DNA of 64,000 nt from Microbacterium sp. RU33B (GCF_900155915.1 NZ_FTPO01000002.1:124001-188000), one strand, 5' to 3'. Shown: positions 8,523 to 16,967, numbered from the stretch's first letter. Notes: a model not told the origin generated them from the letters alone. Program-made: numbers and translations.

Positions 8523-9365
8523 TCAGGCCGCCGCGGCGGCCTTCGCCTCGGAGCGCAGCACCTTCCACGCTTCACGCCGTCGCGCCTGCTCGTCAGGATC
8601 GGGCACCGGTGAGGCTGCCATGAGCACGCGAGTGTACGGATGCTGCGGATTGTTCATGACCTCGGACGTGACACCCTGCTCCATGATGCGTCCACGATTG
8701 AGGACGATCACCCGCTGGGCGAGGAATTCGACGACCGCCATATCGTGGGCGATGAACAGGTAGCCGAGATCGCGTCCCGCGCGGAGGTCGGCGAGGAGAT
8801 TCAGCACCTGCGCCTGCGTCGACAGGTCGAGCGCGCTGACCGCCTCATCGCACACGACCAGGCGAGGGTCGGTGACGAGCGCGCGCGCGATCGCGATGCG
8901 CTGGCGCTGGCCACCCGAGAACTGCCGGGGGTACCGCTGGATCGAGTTCGCCGGAAGACCCACCGACTCGACGACGGCGCGAGCCCGTTGGTCGCGTTCG
9001 GCGCGCGCGACACCCGCGACGCGCAGCGGCTCGGTGATCGCGTCGCCGATCGGACGTCGGGGGTTCAAGGACGAGAACGGGTCCTGGAACACGGCGCGAA
9101 GGTCGCCCTGGAGGCTACGTCGCTCCTTCGCGCCGGCGTGCGTGATGTCACGGCCCTCGAAGATGATCTGGCCCTCGGTGACCGGCTGCAGTCCGAGTAT
9201 CGCCCGGCCTATCGTGGTCTTGCCCGAGCCCGACTCCCCCACCAGGCCCATCGTCTCGCCCCGTGCGATCGTGAACGACACGTCGTCCACCGCGTTCGGC
9301 CCACTCTTGCTGTAGCGGATGACGAGGTTGCGCACCTCGAGCAGCGGTGTCTGGTCGTCGGTCAT
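8523..9365 (-). CDS. ABC transporter ATP-binding protein, OppF/DppF type
   Basis: 280 residues with Walker A GLVGESGSGKTTIGRA, the signature QFSGGQRQRIAIARAL, Walker B LVVCDEAVSALD and the H-loop FIAHDMAVVEF. The terminal HPYTRVLMAASPVPDP segment is typical of oligopeptide/dipeptide (PepT) ATPases. The ATG at 9365 overlaps the upstream fused gene as ATGA. It is the last gene of the transporter operon and pairs with the ATPase domain of the fused upstream protein. The family carries peptides, nickel and also plant glycosides or oligosaccharides; the island favours a glycoside. Confidence 0.93.
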   Translation of the reverse strand: MTDDQTPLLEVRNLVIRYSKSGPNAVDDVSFTIARGETMGLVGESGSGKTTIGRAILGLQPVTEGQIIFEGRDITHAGAKERRSLQGDLRAVFQDPFSSLNPRRPIGDAITEPLRVAGVARAERDQRARAVVESVGLPANSIQRYPRQFSGGQRQRIAIARALVTDPRLVVCDEAVSALDLSTQAQVLNLLADLRAGRDLGYLFIAHDMAVVEFLAQRVIVLNRGRIMEQGVTSEVMNNPQHPYTRVLMAASPVPDPDEQARRREAWKVLRSEAKAAAAA

Positions 9366-11359
9366 CGTTCTTCTCCGATCGTGATCGGCTCTCGCCACTC
9401 GTCCTGTCGGCCGCGAACCTCATCGCGACGGATGCAGCGGACGGCACCGTCTCCCTCGGCGCGTGGTTGAAGGTCGATCGTCGTGCTGCAGACGTCCTGG
9501 GCGAACCGGCACCGCTCGACGAAGCGGCATCCGCTCGTCATCGATCCCGGCAGCGGAACCTGACCGGGGATCGACGCCAACCTCGTGGTGCCTTCGAAAT
9601 TGAGGATCGCGTGGGGGTCCGCCGCGAGAAGCGCCATCGTGTACGGATGCTCGGGCTGCAGGAGCACATCGCGTACCGGCCCGGTCTCGACGATCTGCCC
9701 GGCGTACATCACCGACACTTCGTCGCAGAGGTCGGCGACCACACCGAGGTCGTGCGTCACCAGGATGATCGACATGCCGCGCTCGGCGATGAGTCGTCGC
9801 AGCAGACCGAGGATCTCGGCCTGCACCGTGACGTCGAGCGCCGTGGTCGGCTCGTCGGCGATCAGCAGGTGCGGGGTGCCGGCGAGGGCGAGGGCGATCG
9901 CGACGCGTTGCGCCATTCCACCCGAGATCTGGTGCGGGTAGCTCTTCAGGACGCGGGGCACATCGACGATGCCGACGTTGGTGAGCAGCTCGGCGGCGAT
10001 CCGCTTCGCCTCTGCCCCGCTCACGCGGCGCAGGCGCTTGATCGCTGCCGAGAGCTGCCAACTGATGGTGAACATCGGGTCGAGGGCGCGCGTGGGCTCT
10101 TGCGAGATGTAGGCGATCTCGTGCCCGCGCACCTTCGCCAGGGTCTTCTCGCCTGCCCCCGCAAGGTCGACTCCACCCCAGGCGATGCGCCCGGAGCGTA
10201 CCGAAAGTCCGGGCGAGAGCAGTCCGAGCAGCGAGTACGACGTCACGCTCTTTCCGCAGCCGGACTCGCCGACAAGGCCCATGACGGTTCCGGGTCGCAC
10301 GCGCAGCGAGACTCCGGTGACCAGCGCCGGTCCGTCGTCGACACCGATGACGAGGTCCTCGACGATCAGTTCGCGTTCCTCCGCGGGAACGGAGGCAACG
10401 ACGGATGCCGCCACCTCCGTGGGAACGTGAGCGATCGTCGACGTGGAGGGCGCAGCATCCGCCCGGTTCTTCTTCCGACGGATCGAGATGAGCGGTGGCG
10501 GCATCGCCGTGCCGCCCGCGAGGACGTCGGCCAGCGCGTTCGCGGCGATGATCGTGAGGGCGAGCACCGCACCCGTAGGAACCATCAGCCAGGGTTGCTG
10601 GAAGATGAAGCTCGACGCGGTCTGGATCATTCCGCCCCACGTCGGCTCGGGCGGCTGGGGGCCGAGGCCGATGAAGGCGAGGCCCGCCTGGAGCCCGATC
10701 GCCGCACCGAACAGCAGTACGAACTGCACGATCACCGTGGTGGACATGTTGGGCAGGACGTGCCGGATGCTCGCGGCCATCGGCCGGACACCGTCGACGG
10801 CCGCGGCCTCCACGTAGAGCTGCTTGTGCAGCGACTTGGCCTGGCCGAAGAAGACCTTATACATCGCACCGAAGACCAGAACACCGAACGCGGCCATCAC
10901 GAGCGGCATGTTCGTGCCGACCGCGGCGATGAACGCCAGGATGATGACGGTGCCGGGAAGCGACAGCACGATCTCGCTGACGCGGTTGACGACGGTCTCG
11001 GCACGCGCGCGCCGAGCCGCCCAGAGCGTGATGGGCACCGTGATCAGGACGGCGACGATCGGCGTGATCAGCGCGACGAGCAGGGTCGGCGCTGCCGCAG
11101 TGACGACGCGGGAGAGCATGTCGCGGCCGAGCTCATCGGTACCGAGGAGGTGCGCCGCAGAGGGACCCTGCAGGACCGCCGAGAGATCTTGCTCGAGCGG
11201 TCCGTAGCGGAGCCACAGGGGTCCGGTGAGCGAGGCGATGACCAGCCCGACCAACCAGACGATCGCGACGATCGCGGTCGGAGAACGGAACACGCGGCCG
11301 CGGATGCGACGCGGGGGCCGCGCGCGGTGCTGCAGGATAGAGGTCGTCGAGACGGTCAT
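9362..11359 (-). CDS. Fused ABC permease/ATP-binding protein (DppC-DppD type)
   Basis: A 665-residue fusion. Residues 1 to about 300 form a DppC-like permease: an N-terminal membrane segment ([20 protein letters not shown]), the [13 protein letters not shown] loop and the EAA-loop region [14 protein letters not shown]. After a linker, a DppD-like ATPase follows: Walker [14 protein letters not shown], signature [16 protein letters not shown], Walker [13 protein letters not shown] and a Cys-containing C-terminus ([15 protein letters not shown]), as in peptide-type ATPases. The ATG at 11359 overlaps the upstream permease as ATGA. Such fusions are known in actinobacteria and give a transporter of four polypeptides including the binding protein. 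Confidence 0.93.
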   Translation of the reverse strand: MTVSTTSILQHRARPPRRIRGRVFRSPTAIVAIVWLVGLVIASLTGPLWLRYGPLEQDLSAVLQGPSAAHLLGTDELGRDMLSRVVTAAAPTLLVALITPIVAVLITVPITLWAARRARAETVVNRVSEIVLSLPGTVIILAFIAAVGTNMPLVMAAFGVLVFGAMYKVFFGQAKSLHKQLYVEAAAVDGVRPMAASIRHVLPNMSTTVIVQFVLLFGAAIGLQAGLAFIGLGPQPPEPTWGGMIQTASSFIFQQPWLMVPTGAVLALTIIAANALADVLAGGTAMPPPLISIRRKKNRADAAPSTSTIAHVPTEVAASVVASVPAEERELIVEDLVIGVDDGPALVTGVSLRVRPGTVMGLVGESGCGKSVTSYSLLGLLSPGLSVRSGRIAWGGVDLAGAGEKTLAKVRGHEIAYISQEPTRALDPMFTISWQLSAAIKRLRRVSGAEAKRIAAELLTNVGIVDVPRVLKSYPHQISGGMAQRVAIALALAGTPHLLIADEPTTALDVTVQAEILGLLRRLIAERGMSIILVTHDLGVVADLCDEVSVMYAGQIVETGPVRDVLLQPEHPYTMALLAADPHAILNFEGTTRLASIPGQVPLPGSMTSGCRFVERCRFAQDVCSTTIDLQPRAEGDGAVRCIRRDEVRGRQDEWREPITIGEER

Positions 11360-12300
11360 GACGCACGCAGTTTCGGGTCGAGGGTGCGGGTGAGCAACTC
11401 CAGCGCCAGGTTGACGAGGACGACCACGAAGGTCGCGACGAGGACGAGCGCTTGGACGAACGGCAGGTCGGCGGATCCGGTGGCCACCTGCATTGCCTGG
11501 CCGATGCCGGGGAGCGCGAAGAGGACCTCGATGATGACCGAGCCGCCGAACAGGATGATGAACTGAATCGCGACGCTCGCGAGGATCGGAAGGCTGGCTC
11601 CGCGCAGCGCGTGCACGTAGATGATGCGATGCGTCGGAGTGCCGACCGCGCGCAGCGTGCGCATGTGCTCTTGCGTGAGGGTCTCGGCCATCGATGCGCG
11701 CGTCTGCCGGGCGATTCCGGCCATGGACGTCAACGCGATCGTGATGACCGGCAGCACGAGCGACCGCGCCCAGGCCTCGGGGTTCACATCGAACGGGACG
11801 AAGCCGGTCGCGGGCAGCAGTCGCAGCTGGACCGCGAAGACGTAGACGAGAAGCACGCCGACCCAGAAGGCCGGCAGCGAGAGAAGGATGCCGGAGAGCA
11901 CGGTGATCACCCTGTCGACGGCCCCACCGCGGACAGCGGCGGTGACGCCCATCACGATGCCGAGGACTGCACTGAGGAGAGTGCCCAAGACGGCGAGTGC
12001 CGCCGTGACAGGGAGCCGCTTCGAGATGTCATCGGCGATGTCGCGCCCGTCGATCAGCGAGACGCCCAGGTTGCCCTGCAGGACCTGAGCGACCCAGTTG
12101 CCGTACTGGATGATCCAGGGGTCGAACCAGCCGACGCTCACGTTGTACTCGTAGACCTGCTCGGGCGTTGCAGCTTGACCGAGCGCCACACCACCGGGCG
12201 TGGAGCCCGACAGATGGACGAGCACAAAAGCGAGGAAGGTCGCGACGAACAGCGTGAGGATCGCGAAGGCGATCCGTTTCACAGTGAAGGTGAGCATCAT
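11356..12300 (-). CDS. ABC transporter permease, DppB type
   Basis: About 314 residues with six predicted membrane segments, starting LTFTVKRIAFAILTLFVATFL, and a DppB-like C-terminal pattern (LPGIGQAMQVATGS, ALVLVATFVVVLVNLALELL). The start at 12300 (ATGATGCTCACC) follows a GGGAG ribosome site. A longer frame beginning at 12339 would run through the intercistronic hairpin and is less likely. Second gene of the transporter operon; it forms the membrane channel with the permease half of the fused protein. Confidence 0.92.
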   Translation of the reverse strand: MMLTFTVKRIAFAILTLFVATFLAFVLVHLSGSTPGGVALGQAATPEQVYEYNVSVGWFDPWIIQYGNWVAQVLQGNLGVSLIDGRDIADDISKRLPVTAALAVLGTLLSAVLGIVMGVTAAVRGGAVDRVITVLSGILLSLPAFWVGVLLVYVFAVQLRLLPATGFVPFDVNPEAWARSLVLPVITIALTSMAGIARQTRASMAETLTQEHMRTLRAVGTPTHRIIYVHALRGASLPILASVAIQFIILFGGSVIIEVLFALPGIGQAMQVATGSADLPFVQALVLVATFVVVLVNLALELLTRTLDPKLRAS

Positions 12301-12310
12301 CACTCCCAGA

Positions 12311-12345
12311 GACCCGGTGCCGACGTTAGTCGTCGGCACCGGGTC
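12311..12345 (-). promoter_or_regulatory. Intercistronic hairpin between binding-protein and permease genes
   Basis: A perfect 14-bp stem (12311-12324 with 12332-12345) has a 7-nt loop and begins 7 nt after the binding-protein stop codon. No T-run follows in the direction of transcription. Such hairpins commonly protect the upstream message or partly stop transcription, giving more binding protein than membrane components. Confidence 0.7.
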
Positions 12346-12351
12346 AGGTGG

Positions 12352-13926
12352 TCAGGACGCGGGCGTCAGCGTCGACAGGAGCGGGAACGAATCCGTACCG
12401 GGGAACGTCGGCTCGTCGATGACGGACTCGTTGTAGGCCCACGGCGACAGCTGCTCGAACAGTGGGATCAGCCATCCCGACTCGGCGATCGAGCGGTTCA
12501 GATCGGTGAGGGCGGCGGCCTGGGCATCTGCGTCACCCGAACCTGCGGCGGCACCGAAGGCCCCTGCGGCACCCTGGATCGCGGGGTTATCGGCCTTGTG
12601 GAAGTTCGCGAAGCCGAACAGCACTCCGAAGACGTTGCCCGGAGGGTTCGTCCAGGTCAGCGCGATCGGGCCACCCACGGGCGTGGTCTGGACGGCGGCG
12701 AACTGTTCTTCCGTCGACGACGCGTTCTTCAGGGTGACGTCCACACCGATCTCGGCCCAGTACGGCTGGATCGCCTCCCAGTCGCGCTGGCTCTGTGCGC
12801 TGACGATGACCTCGAATGCGAACCCATCACCGTAACCGGCCTCGGCCAGCAGGTCCTTGGCCGCTTCGGGGTCGTAGGCGAATTCCTCTTCGAGCTCGGG
12901 GATGTACCCGGGGCTGTCGGCAGGCAGGACGTTGGCCGTCGGGATGTCGCCGGGGTGGATCGCCGCGACGTAGGTCTCGCGGTCGATGGCGATCGAGAGC
13001 GCGTTCCAGACACGAGCGTCGCCCCACTGCGGCGCGAGCGCGCCCTTCTTGTCGAACGGCAGCAGGTTCTGCACGACACCCCCGTTGGCGACCACGGCGA
13101 CTCCGCCGGACTCGGCCTGCGCCGTGGTGGCAGAGGTGATGTACGCCGTGTCGACCTCACCCGAAATCGCCGCGTTGACACGCGCCACGGGGTCGAGGAT
13201 GGGCCGGAACTCGTACGACTCGAACGGATAGGCGTCCACATCGGGGTGGTCGGCCTTCTTCACAAGCACGTAGGAGTTGCCCTTGATGGTGGCGTCGCCG
13301 TCGATCTCGAGCGGGCCGGAACCATCTGCTGTGGCGTCGAGGCTGCCACGGTCGGCGATGCCGGCGGGACCCACGATCGCGCCGGCCGGCATGACGAGGT
13401 TCGCCTCGAACCCGGGCTGAGGGGCTGCGAAGGTCAGGGTGACGGTGTCGTCGTCGACGACCGTGACGTCGCTGATGGCCTGCTCGCCGCCCTCGGCGAA
13501 GCCGCTGTAGGCCGAGAGGTCGGGGTCGCCGCGGAAGTCGAGGTTCTCTTTGACGAGGTCGGCGGTGACCGTCGATCCGTCCGCGAAGGTCGCGGTGGTG
13601 TCGAGGTCGAGGGTCAACTGGGTCTGGTCTTCGCTGTACTCGAAGTTCGTGACGAGGTCGGGGATGACCTTGCCCTCTTCGTCGAGAACGAAGAGGGAGT
13701 CGTAGATGCCCTCGAAGAACATGCGCTGGCCGGAGCCATAACGCAGCGGGTCATAGCCGAGCGCGGCCTGGTCCGAGTCGAGCCCGATGACGAGGACCGA
13801 GGCGTCGGCGGGTTCGCCGCTGCCTCCGTCGGTCGTTCCCGAGCCGGTGCACGCGCTGAGCGCGAGTCCTGATACGGCGAGCGCCGCAATGACGGCGGCG
13901 CCACGTGCTGTGGTTCTACGAGACAT
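12352..13926 (-). CDS. ABC transporter substrate-binding lipoprotein, family 5
   Basis: A 524-residue solute-binding protein with a lipoprotein signal (SRRTTARG, hydrophobic core, lipobox LSAC with Cys at about residue 26) and a Gly/Ser/Thr-rich linker. The body shows SBP family 5 features: YDSLFVLDEEGKVIPDLVTN near the N-terminus and VWNALSIAIDRETYVAAIH in the middle. The family binds peptides, nickel, opines or glycosides. First gene of the leftward transporter operon, divergent from GH1. The 235-bp region before it holds LysR-like and IclR-like dyads. Capture of a plant glycoside is inferred from the neighbouring GH78, GH1 and quercetinase genes. Confidence 0.93.
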   Translation of the reverse strand: MSRRTTARGAAVIAALAVSGLALSACTGSGTTDGGSGEPADASVLVIGLDSDQAALGYDPLRYGSGQRMFFEGIYDSLFVLDEEGKVIPDLVTNFEYSEDQTQLTLDLDTTATFADGSTVTADLVKENLDFRGDPDLSAYSGFAEGGEQAISDVTVVDDDTVTLTFAAPQPGFEANLVMPAGAIVGPAGIADRGSLDATADGSGPLEIDGDATIKGNSYVLVKKADHPDVDAYPFESYEFRPILDPVARVNAAISGEVDTAYITSATTAQAESGGVAVVANGGVVQNLLPFDKKGALAPQWGDARVWNALSIAIDRETYVAAIHPGDIPTANVLPADSPGYIPELEEEFAYDPEAAKDLLAEAGYGDGFAFEVIVSAQSQRDWEAIQPYWAEIGVDVTLKNASSTEEQFAAVQTTPVGGPIALTWTNPPGNVFGVLFGFANFHKADNPAIQGAAGAFGAAAGSGDADAQAAALTDLNRSIAESGWLIPLFEQLSPWAYNESVIDEPTFPGTDSFPLLSTLTPAS

Positions 13927-14052
13927 CCTGATCTCCTGTGATCGGTTAGCTGCTGCGGACTTCGGTGTCGCGGACCGCTTTCGGGAGCGATCCTTCGTTT
14001 ACAGAGTGAGTGCCGCGGGGCCGTTTGGCCATTCGGAACCACTCGGTGGTGC

Positions 14053-14069
14053 GTTAGCGAGCGCCTAAC
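14053..14069. promoter_or_regulatory. LysR-like dyad in the ABC/GH1 divergent promoter
   Basis: GTTAG and CTAAC arms flank 7 nt (GTTAG cgagcgc CTAAC). The TTAG-N7-CTAA core has the same 15-bp frame as the dyad at 7574-7588. It is a candidate second binding site of the local LysR protein. Confidence 0.45.
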
Positions 14070-14081
14070 ATTCTGCTGCGC

Positions 14082-14119
14082 TTCACTTTTCCTAGTGAAA
14101 CATGCTTTCATTCAATGAA
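14082..14119. promoter_or_regulatory. Pair of IclR-like dyads upstream of GH1
   Basis: Two inverted repeats lie side by side: TTCACT-N6-AGTGAA (14082-14099) and TTCATT-C-AATGAA (14107-14119), both perfect. The first has the same half-sites as the iclR-start dyad. They sit 43-80 nt before the GH1 start, where a repressor or activator of the divergent operons would bind. Confidence 0.5.
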
Positions 14120-14161
14120 CAACTATTCGGCTATGGTGCGAGCGTTCAGAGAGGACCACTC

Positions 14162-15406
14162 ATGCCCACTTCTTCCGCCTTTCCCGCCGACTTCCTGTGG
14201 GGCGTCGCTACCGCCGGCCACCAGAACGAGGGCGACAACACCACCAGTGACACCTGGTTTCTTGAGAACGTCACGCCGACGGTGTTCCGCGAGCGTTCGG
14301 GAAGGGCCACGAACGGGTGGGAACTCTGGGAGTCCGACCTCGACCTCGTCGCCGGCATGAACCTCAACGCCTACCGCTTCTCGGTCGAGTGGGCACGCGT
14401 CGAGCCCACTGAAGGCGAATTCTCGGAGGACGCCCTCGCGCACTATGAAGCGGTGATCGACGGATGCCTCGCCCGCGGCCTCGCGCCGATCGTGACGTTC
14501 AACCACTTCACGTCGCCGCACTGGTTCGCCGCGCGCGGTGCATGGCTCGACCCCGAGGCACCCGAACTGTTCGCCCGCTACTGCGGAGTGGTGATGGACC
14601 GCTTCGGCGACCGCATCCGCCTCGCCGTCACCTTCAACGAGCCGGATCTGCCCGAAATGCTGACCTGGGCAGGGCTGCCCGACTTCATCGTCGAACTCGA
14701 GGCGGCGACGCTGGACGCCGCCGCACGTGAGGCCGGAGTCGATCGTTACCGCGCAGGCAACGTCATGCTGCACGAAGACTTCCCCGGCATGCGTGCCGGC
14801 ATGACGGACGCCCACGTCGCGGGCAAGGCAGCCATCAAGCGACGCCGCGCCGACCTGCCCGTGGGGCTCTCGCTCGCGATGTGCGACGACGTCGCCGTGC
14901 CGGGTGGAGAGGCGGTCCGCGACCGCAAGCGCGCCGAGGTGTACGACTACTGGCTCGAACTCGCGCGCGACGACGACTTCGTCGGCGTGCAGAACTACGA
15001 GCGCCTCACCTACGGGCCGGACGGGCTCGTGCCCGCTGCCGAGGGTGCGGTCGTCAACGGGATGGGCACGCCCGTCGAGCCGGACTCGCTGCGGGGTGCC
15101 GTCGTCTACGCGCACGACGTCAGCGGCGTGCCCGTGCTGGTGAGCGAGCACGGCGTGAGCACGCCGGATGACCGCATCCGTGCCGACTTCATCGCTCCGT
15201 CGCTCGAGGGTCTTGCACAGGCGATCGCCGATGGCGTCCCAGTCCTCGGCTACTGCCACTGGACGCTTATGGACAACTTCGAGTGGATCTTCGGCTACGG
15301 CCCCAAGCTCGGCCTGCACGAGGTGAACCGCGAGACTTACGAGCGCACGGCGAAGCCGAGCGCGGGCGTGTACGCGGAGCTGGTGCGAAAAGCTCGCGCC
15401 CTGTAG
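14162..15406 (+). CDS. Beta-glucosidase, GH1
   Basis: A 414-residue retaining glycosidase. It opens with FPADFLWGVATAGHQNEG, has the acid/base glutamate in TFNEP (Glu160) and the expected nucleophile in VSEHG (Glu329), and ends with CHWTLMDNFEWIFGYGPKLG. GH1 nucleophile motifs are usually (I/V)TENG, so the His after Glu is unusual. The ATG at 14162 follows AGAGAGGAC. An upstream in-frame ATG at 14102 would place the dyad inside the gene and has no ribosome site. No signal peptide is seen, so the enzyme is probably cytoplasmic. It would remove the glucose left after rhamnose removal from a rutinoside; the substrate is inferred. Confidence 0.92.
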   Translation: MPTSSAFPADFLWGVATAGHQNEGDNTTSDTWFLENVTPTVFRERSGRATNGWELWESDLDLVAGMNLNAYRFSVEWARVEPTEGEFSEDALAHYEAVIDGCLARGLAPIVTFNHFTSPHWFAARGAWLDPEAPELFARYCGVVMDRFGDRIRLAVTFNEPDLPEMLTWAGLPDFIVELEAATLDAAAREAGVDRYRAGNVMLHEDFPGMRAGMTDAHVAGKAAIKRRRADLPVGLSLAMCDDVAVPGGEAVRDRKRAEVYDYWLELARDDDFVGVQNYERLTYGPDGLVPAAEGAVVNGMGTPVEPDSLRGAVVYAHDVSGVPVLVSEHGVSTPDDRIRADFIAPSLEGLAQAIADGVPVLGYCHWTLMDNFEWIFGYGPKLGLHEVNRETYERTAKPSAGVYAELVRKARAL

Positions 15407-15745
15407 AGGCGCAGGAGTGACTCACCGGCGGGCAGCATATCCCGATCGAGTCGACACGCACATCGCGTAGAGGGATCGCGCCACGGCGGGCCCACAACGT
15501 TGCCACGACATGCGAAGACGCTCGACGCGCCATCTACTATGACGCTCCGCGGACGAGCTCCGCGATCTTGACTGGTCGGAGGACAGTTGCGGTGGGGCAG
15601 ATTCCCACCGTAGGTTTTGCGGCCGAATCCCCGCGGTTCCGCGTTGGGATCGACGTTTCACATGCCCATCAACCAGCCCGCGAGTGAGAATTGAGGAAGT
15701 AGCGCATCTCACCGCCTTCTCTGCGGCGCAGCTGCCAACGTCGAG
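15407..15745. other. Gene-free stretch after the GH1 gene
   Basis: No convincing reading frame is seen on either strand. The stretch has a small 7-bp dyad (CGGTGGG/CCCACCG, 15590-15610) and a repeated GCTCCGCG (about 15545-15563). It marks the left side of the decayed insertion next to tRNA-Ser. No clear terminator for GH1 was found. Confidence 0.5.
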
Positions 15746-16279
15746 TCAGTGTCCACGCCCAGAGGCGCGCGGGGCGACGTGCCGATTCGGCGGCGTCGCC
15801 AGCGATGCGATCGATCGGCTTCGGAGCGTCACCACGCGACCACCCACCCCCGTTGGCGTGTGCTCCAGTTCGACAAACCGCGGCTCCTCGTCACCGCTCA
15901 GCCTGACGAGCACCCAGACCACCAGAGCGTCACCCGGATTGAGCTCACGCACTTCGCGCTCGAGGTAGACGGTCGCGGCGTACTGATTATGCCCCGCTGC
16001 CACTACGGCCCGTGGCCTGAGCGCCGGCACAGCCGCTGGCTTGCGGGTGACGTTGTGCATCAGCAGTGTGATCCGCCAGTTCTGCTCGATCACGAGATCC
16101 TCATCGACGACGGCGCCTTGAGGCTCGATCCGGACTCCGTCGATCGTCGTGGGCATCCGTCGGAATCGGCGACGCCGTCGCACAAGCAACGCTACGGCCA
16201 GCACCACTAGCGCCGCGCTGACGATGGTCACCAGCATCCCGTTCGCGAGGAGAAGCTGACCGAACGTGATTTCGTCCAT
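15746..16279 (-). CDS. Hypothetical single-pass membrane protein
   Basis: 177 residues. A short N-terminus (MDEITFGQLLLAN) leads into one membrane segment (VTIVSAALVVLAVALLV) followed by a basic RRRRRFRR stop-transfer patch, which suggests that the C-terminal domain of about 140 residues is cytoplasmic. That domain is rich in alternating hydrophobic residues (beta-like) and has no motif I recognise. The ATG at 16279 follows GAGGTGAT. It lies in the insertion between GH1 and the integrase remnant, so it may be cargo of that element. Confidence 0.6.
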   Translation of the reverse strand: MDEITFGQLLLANGMLVTIVSAALVVLAVALLVRRRRRFRRMPTTIDGVRIEPQGAVVDEDLVIEQNWRITLLMHNVTRKPAAVPALRPRAVVAAGHNQYAATVYLEREVRELNPGDALVVWVLVRLSGDEEPRFVELEHTPTGVGGRVVTLRSRSIASLATPPNRHVAPRASGRGH

Positions 16280-16340
16280 TCCGATCACCTCACCGACCCA
16301 CTCAGCGTGAATCTCACGGTACTCGCAACTTCCGACGTAC

Positions 16341-16511
16341 TCACAGAATCCGGAGCGCCTGGCCCAGCTGCAGATAGAGCAGCGAGACCAGTTCCCCATT
16401 CACGCTGTATCTCACTCGCCCGCCGCGCTCCCACTCGGCCCGAGGCGGGTCCGCGATCAGCAGCCCCGACTCGAGCATCTTCTCTAGAGGACGGGCACGC
16501 CGAAAACACAT
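16341..16511 (-). pseudogene. Short winged-HTH regulator fragment
   Basis: A 56-residue frame opens at ATG 16511 and reads LEKMLESGLLIADPP, then GGRVRYSVNGELVSLLYLQLG to the stop. This resembles the C-terminal half (recognition-helix end, wing and last helix) of ArsR-like or similar winged HTH regulators. The N-terminal helices are missing and its 5' end lies antisense inside the integrase remnant, so it is probably a truncated gene at an element junction rather than an intact regulator. Confidence 0.45.
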
Positions 16512-16967
16512 TCGAACCGATCCGTTCCCTACCCAGACTTCCTCGAAGGATTCGTGCGAATCGATCTGCGCGGCAAGTCACCGAAGCAGCTGATGTTCGG
16601 GAACGGCCACGATCATTTGCGGCTCCCGAACTCACAGGACGGCTGGTTTGCCCGCGCGGTCCGCCGCGCCCAGCGGACAGACCCCGATTTTCCTCGCATC
16701 TCACCGCACGACTTGCGACACACCGCGGCAAGTCTCGCGATCAGCGCCGGCGCCAACGTCAAGGCTGTGCAGCGAATGCTCGGTCATGCCAGCGCCGCAA
16801 TGACGCTCGACACCTATGCCGACCTCTTCGATGACGACCTCGACTACGTGGCCGACGCACTCAGTCGAGCTCGCAGCGCCCAGCGAACTGTCTTGATTGC
16901 CGAGGGTCCGACCACGGATCCCGGCGGCTTCCGAGAGCTTGGTCACGGTCGCACCCTCGACTCGTAG
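16488..16967 (+). pseudogene. Tyrosine integrase remnant, C-terminal part
   Basis: An open frame of 159 codons follows a TAG at 16485-16487 and has no credible start. It begins GTPKTHSNRSVPYPDFL, the conserved lysine beta-hairpin region of phage/ICE integrases, and continues to HDLRHTAASLAISAG (His and Arg), MLGHASAAMTLDTYADLF (His and the nucleophilic Tyr). The N-terminal arm and core-binding domains and the first catalytic Arg are absent. The remaining part could start at an internal GTG/ATG but would lack catalytic residues, so it is called a pseudogene. It sits beside the 3' end of tRNA-Ser, a classic attachment site. Confidence 0.8.

Noticed and set aside
12301..12339. Longer permease start at 12339
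   Set aside because: It would translate through the 14-bp hairpin and lacks a ribosome site; ATG 12300 has GGGAG and the usual N-terminus.
9347..13872. Very long open frames on the plus strand opposite the ABC operon
   Set aside because: They are Arg/Asp/Gly-rich antisense frames produced by GC-rich third positions. The minus-strand frames have full transporter motifs, ribosome sites and ATGA overlaps.
15590..15616. Attachment-site copy of the tRNA-Ser T arm (GGTGGG...CCCACCGTAGG)
   Set aside because: The similarity is limited to the GGTGGG/CCCAC dyad and GTAGG; the loop and following bases do not match the tRNA, so it does not support an att repeat.
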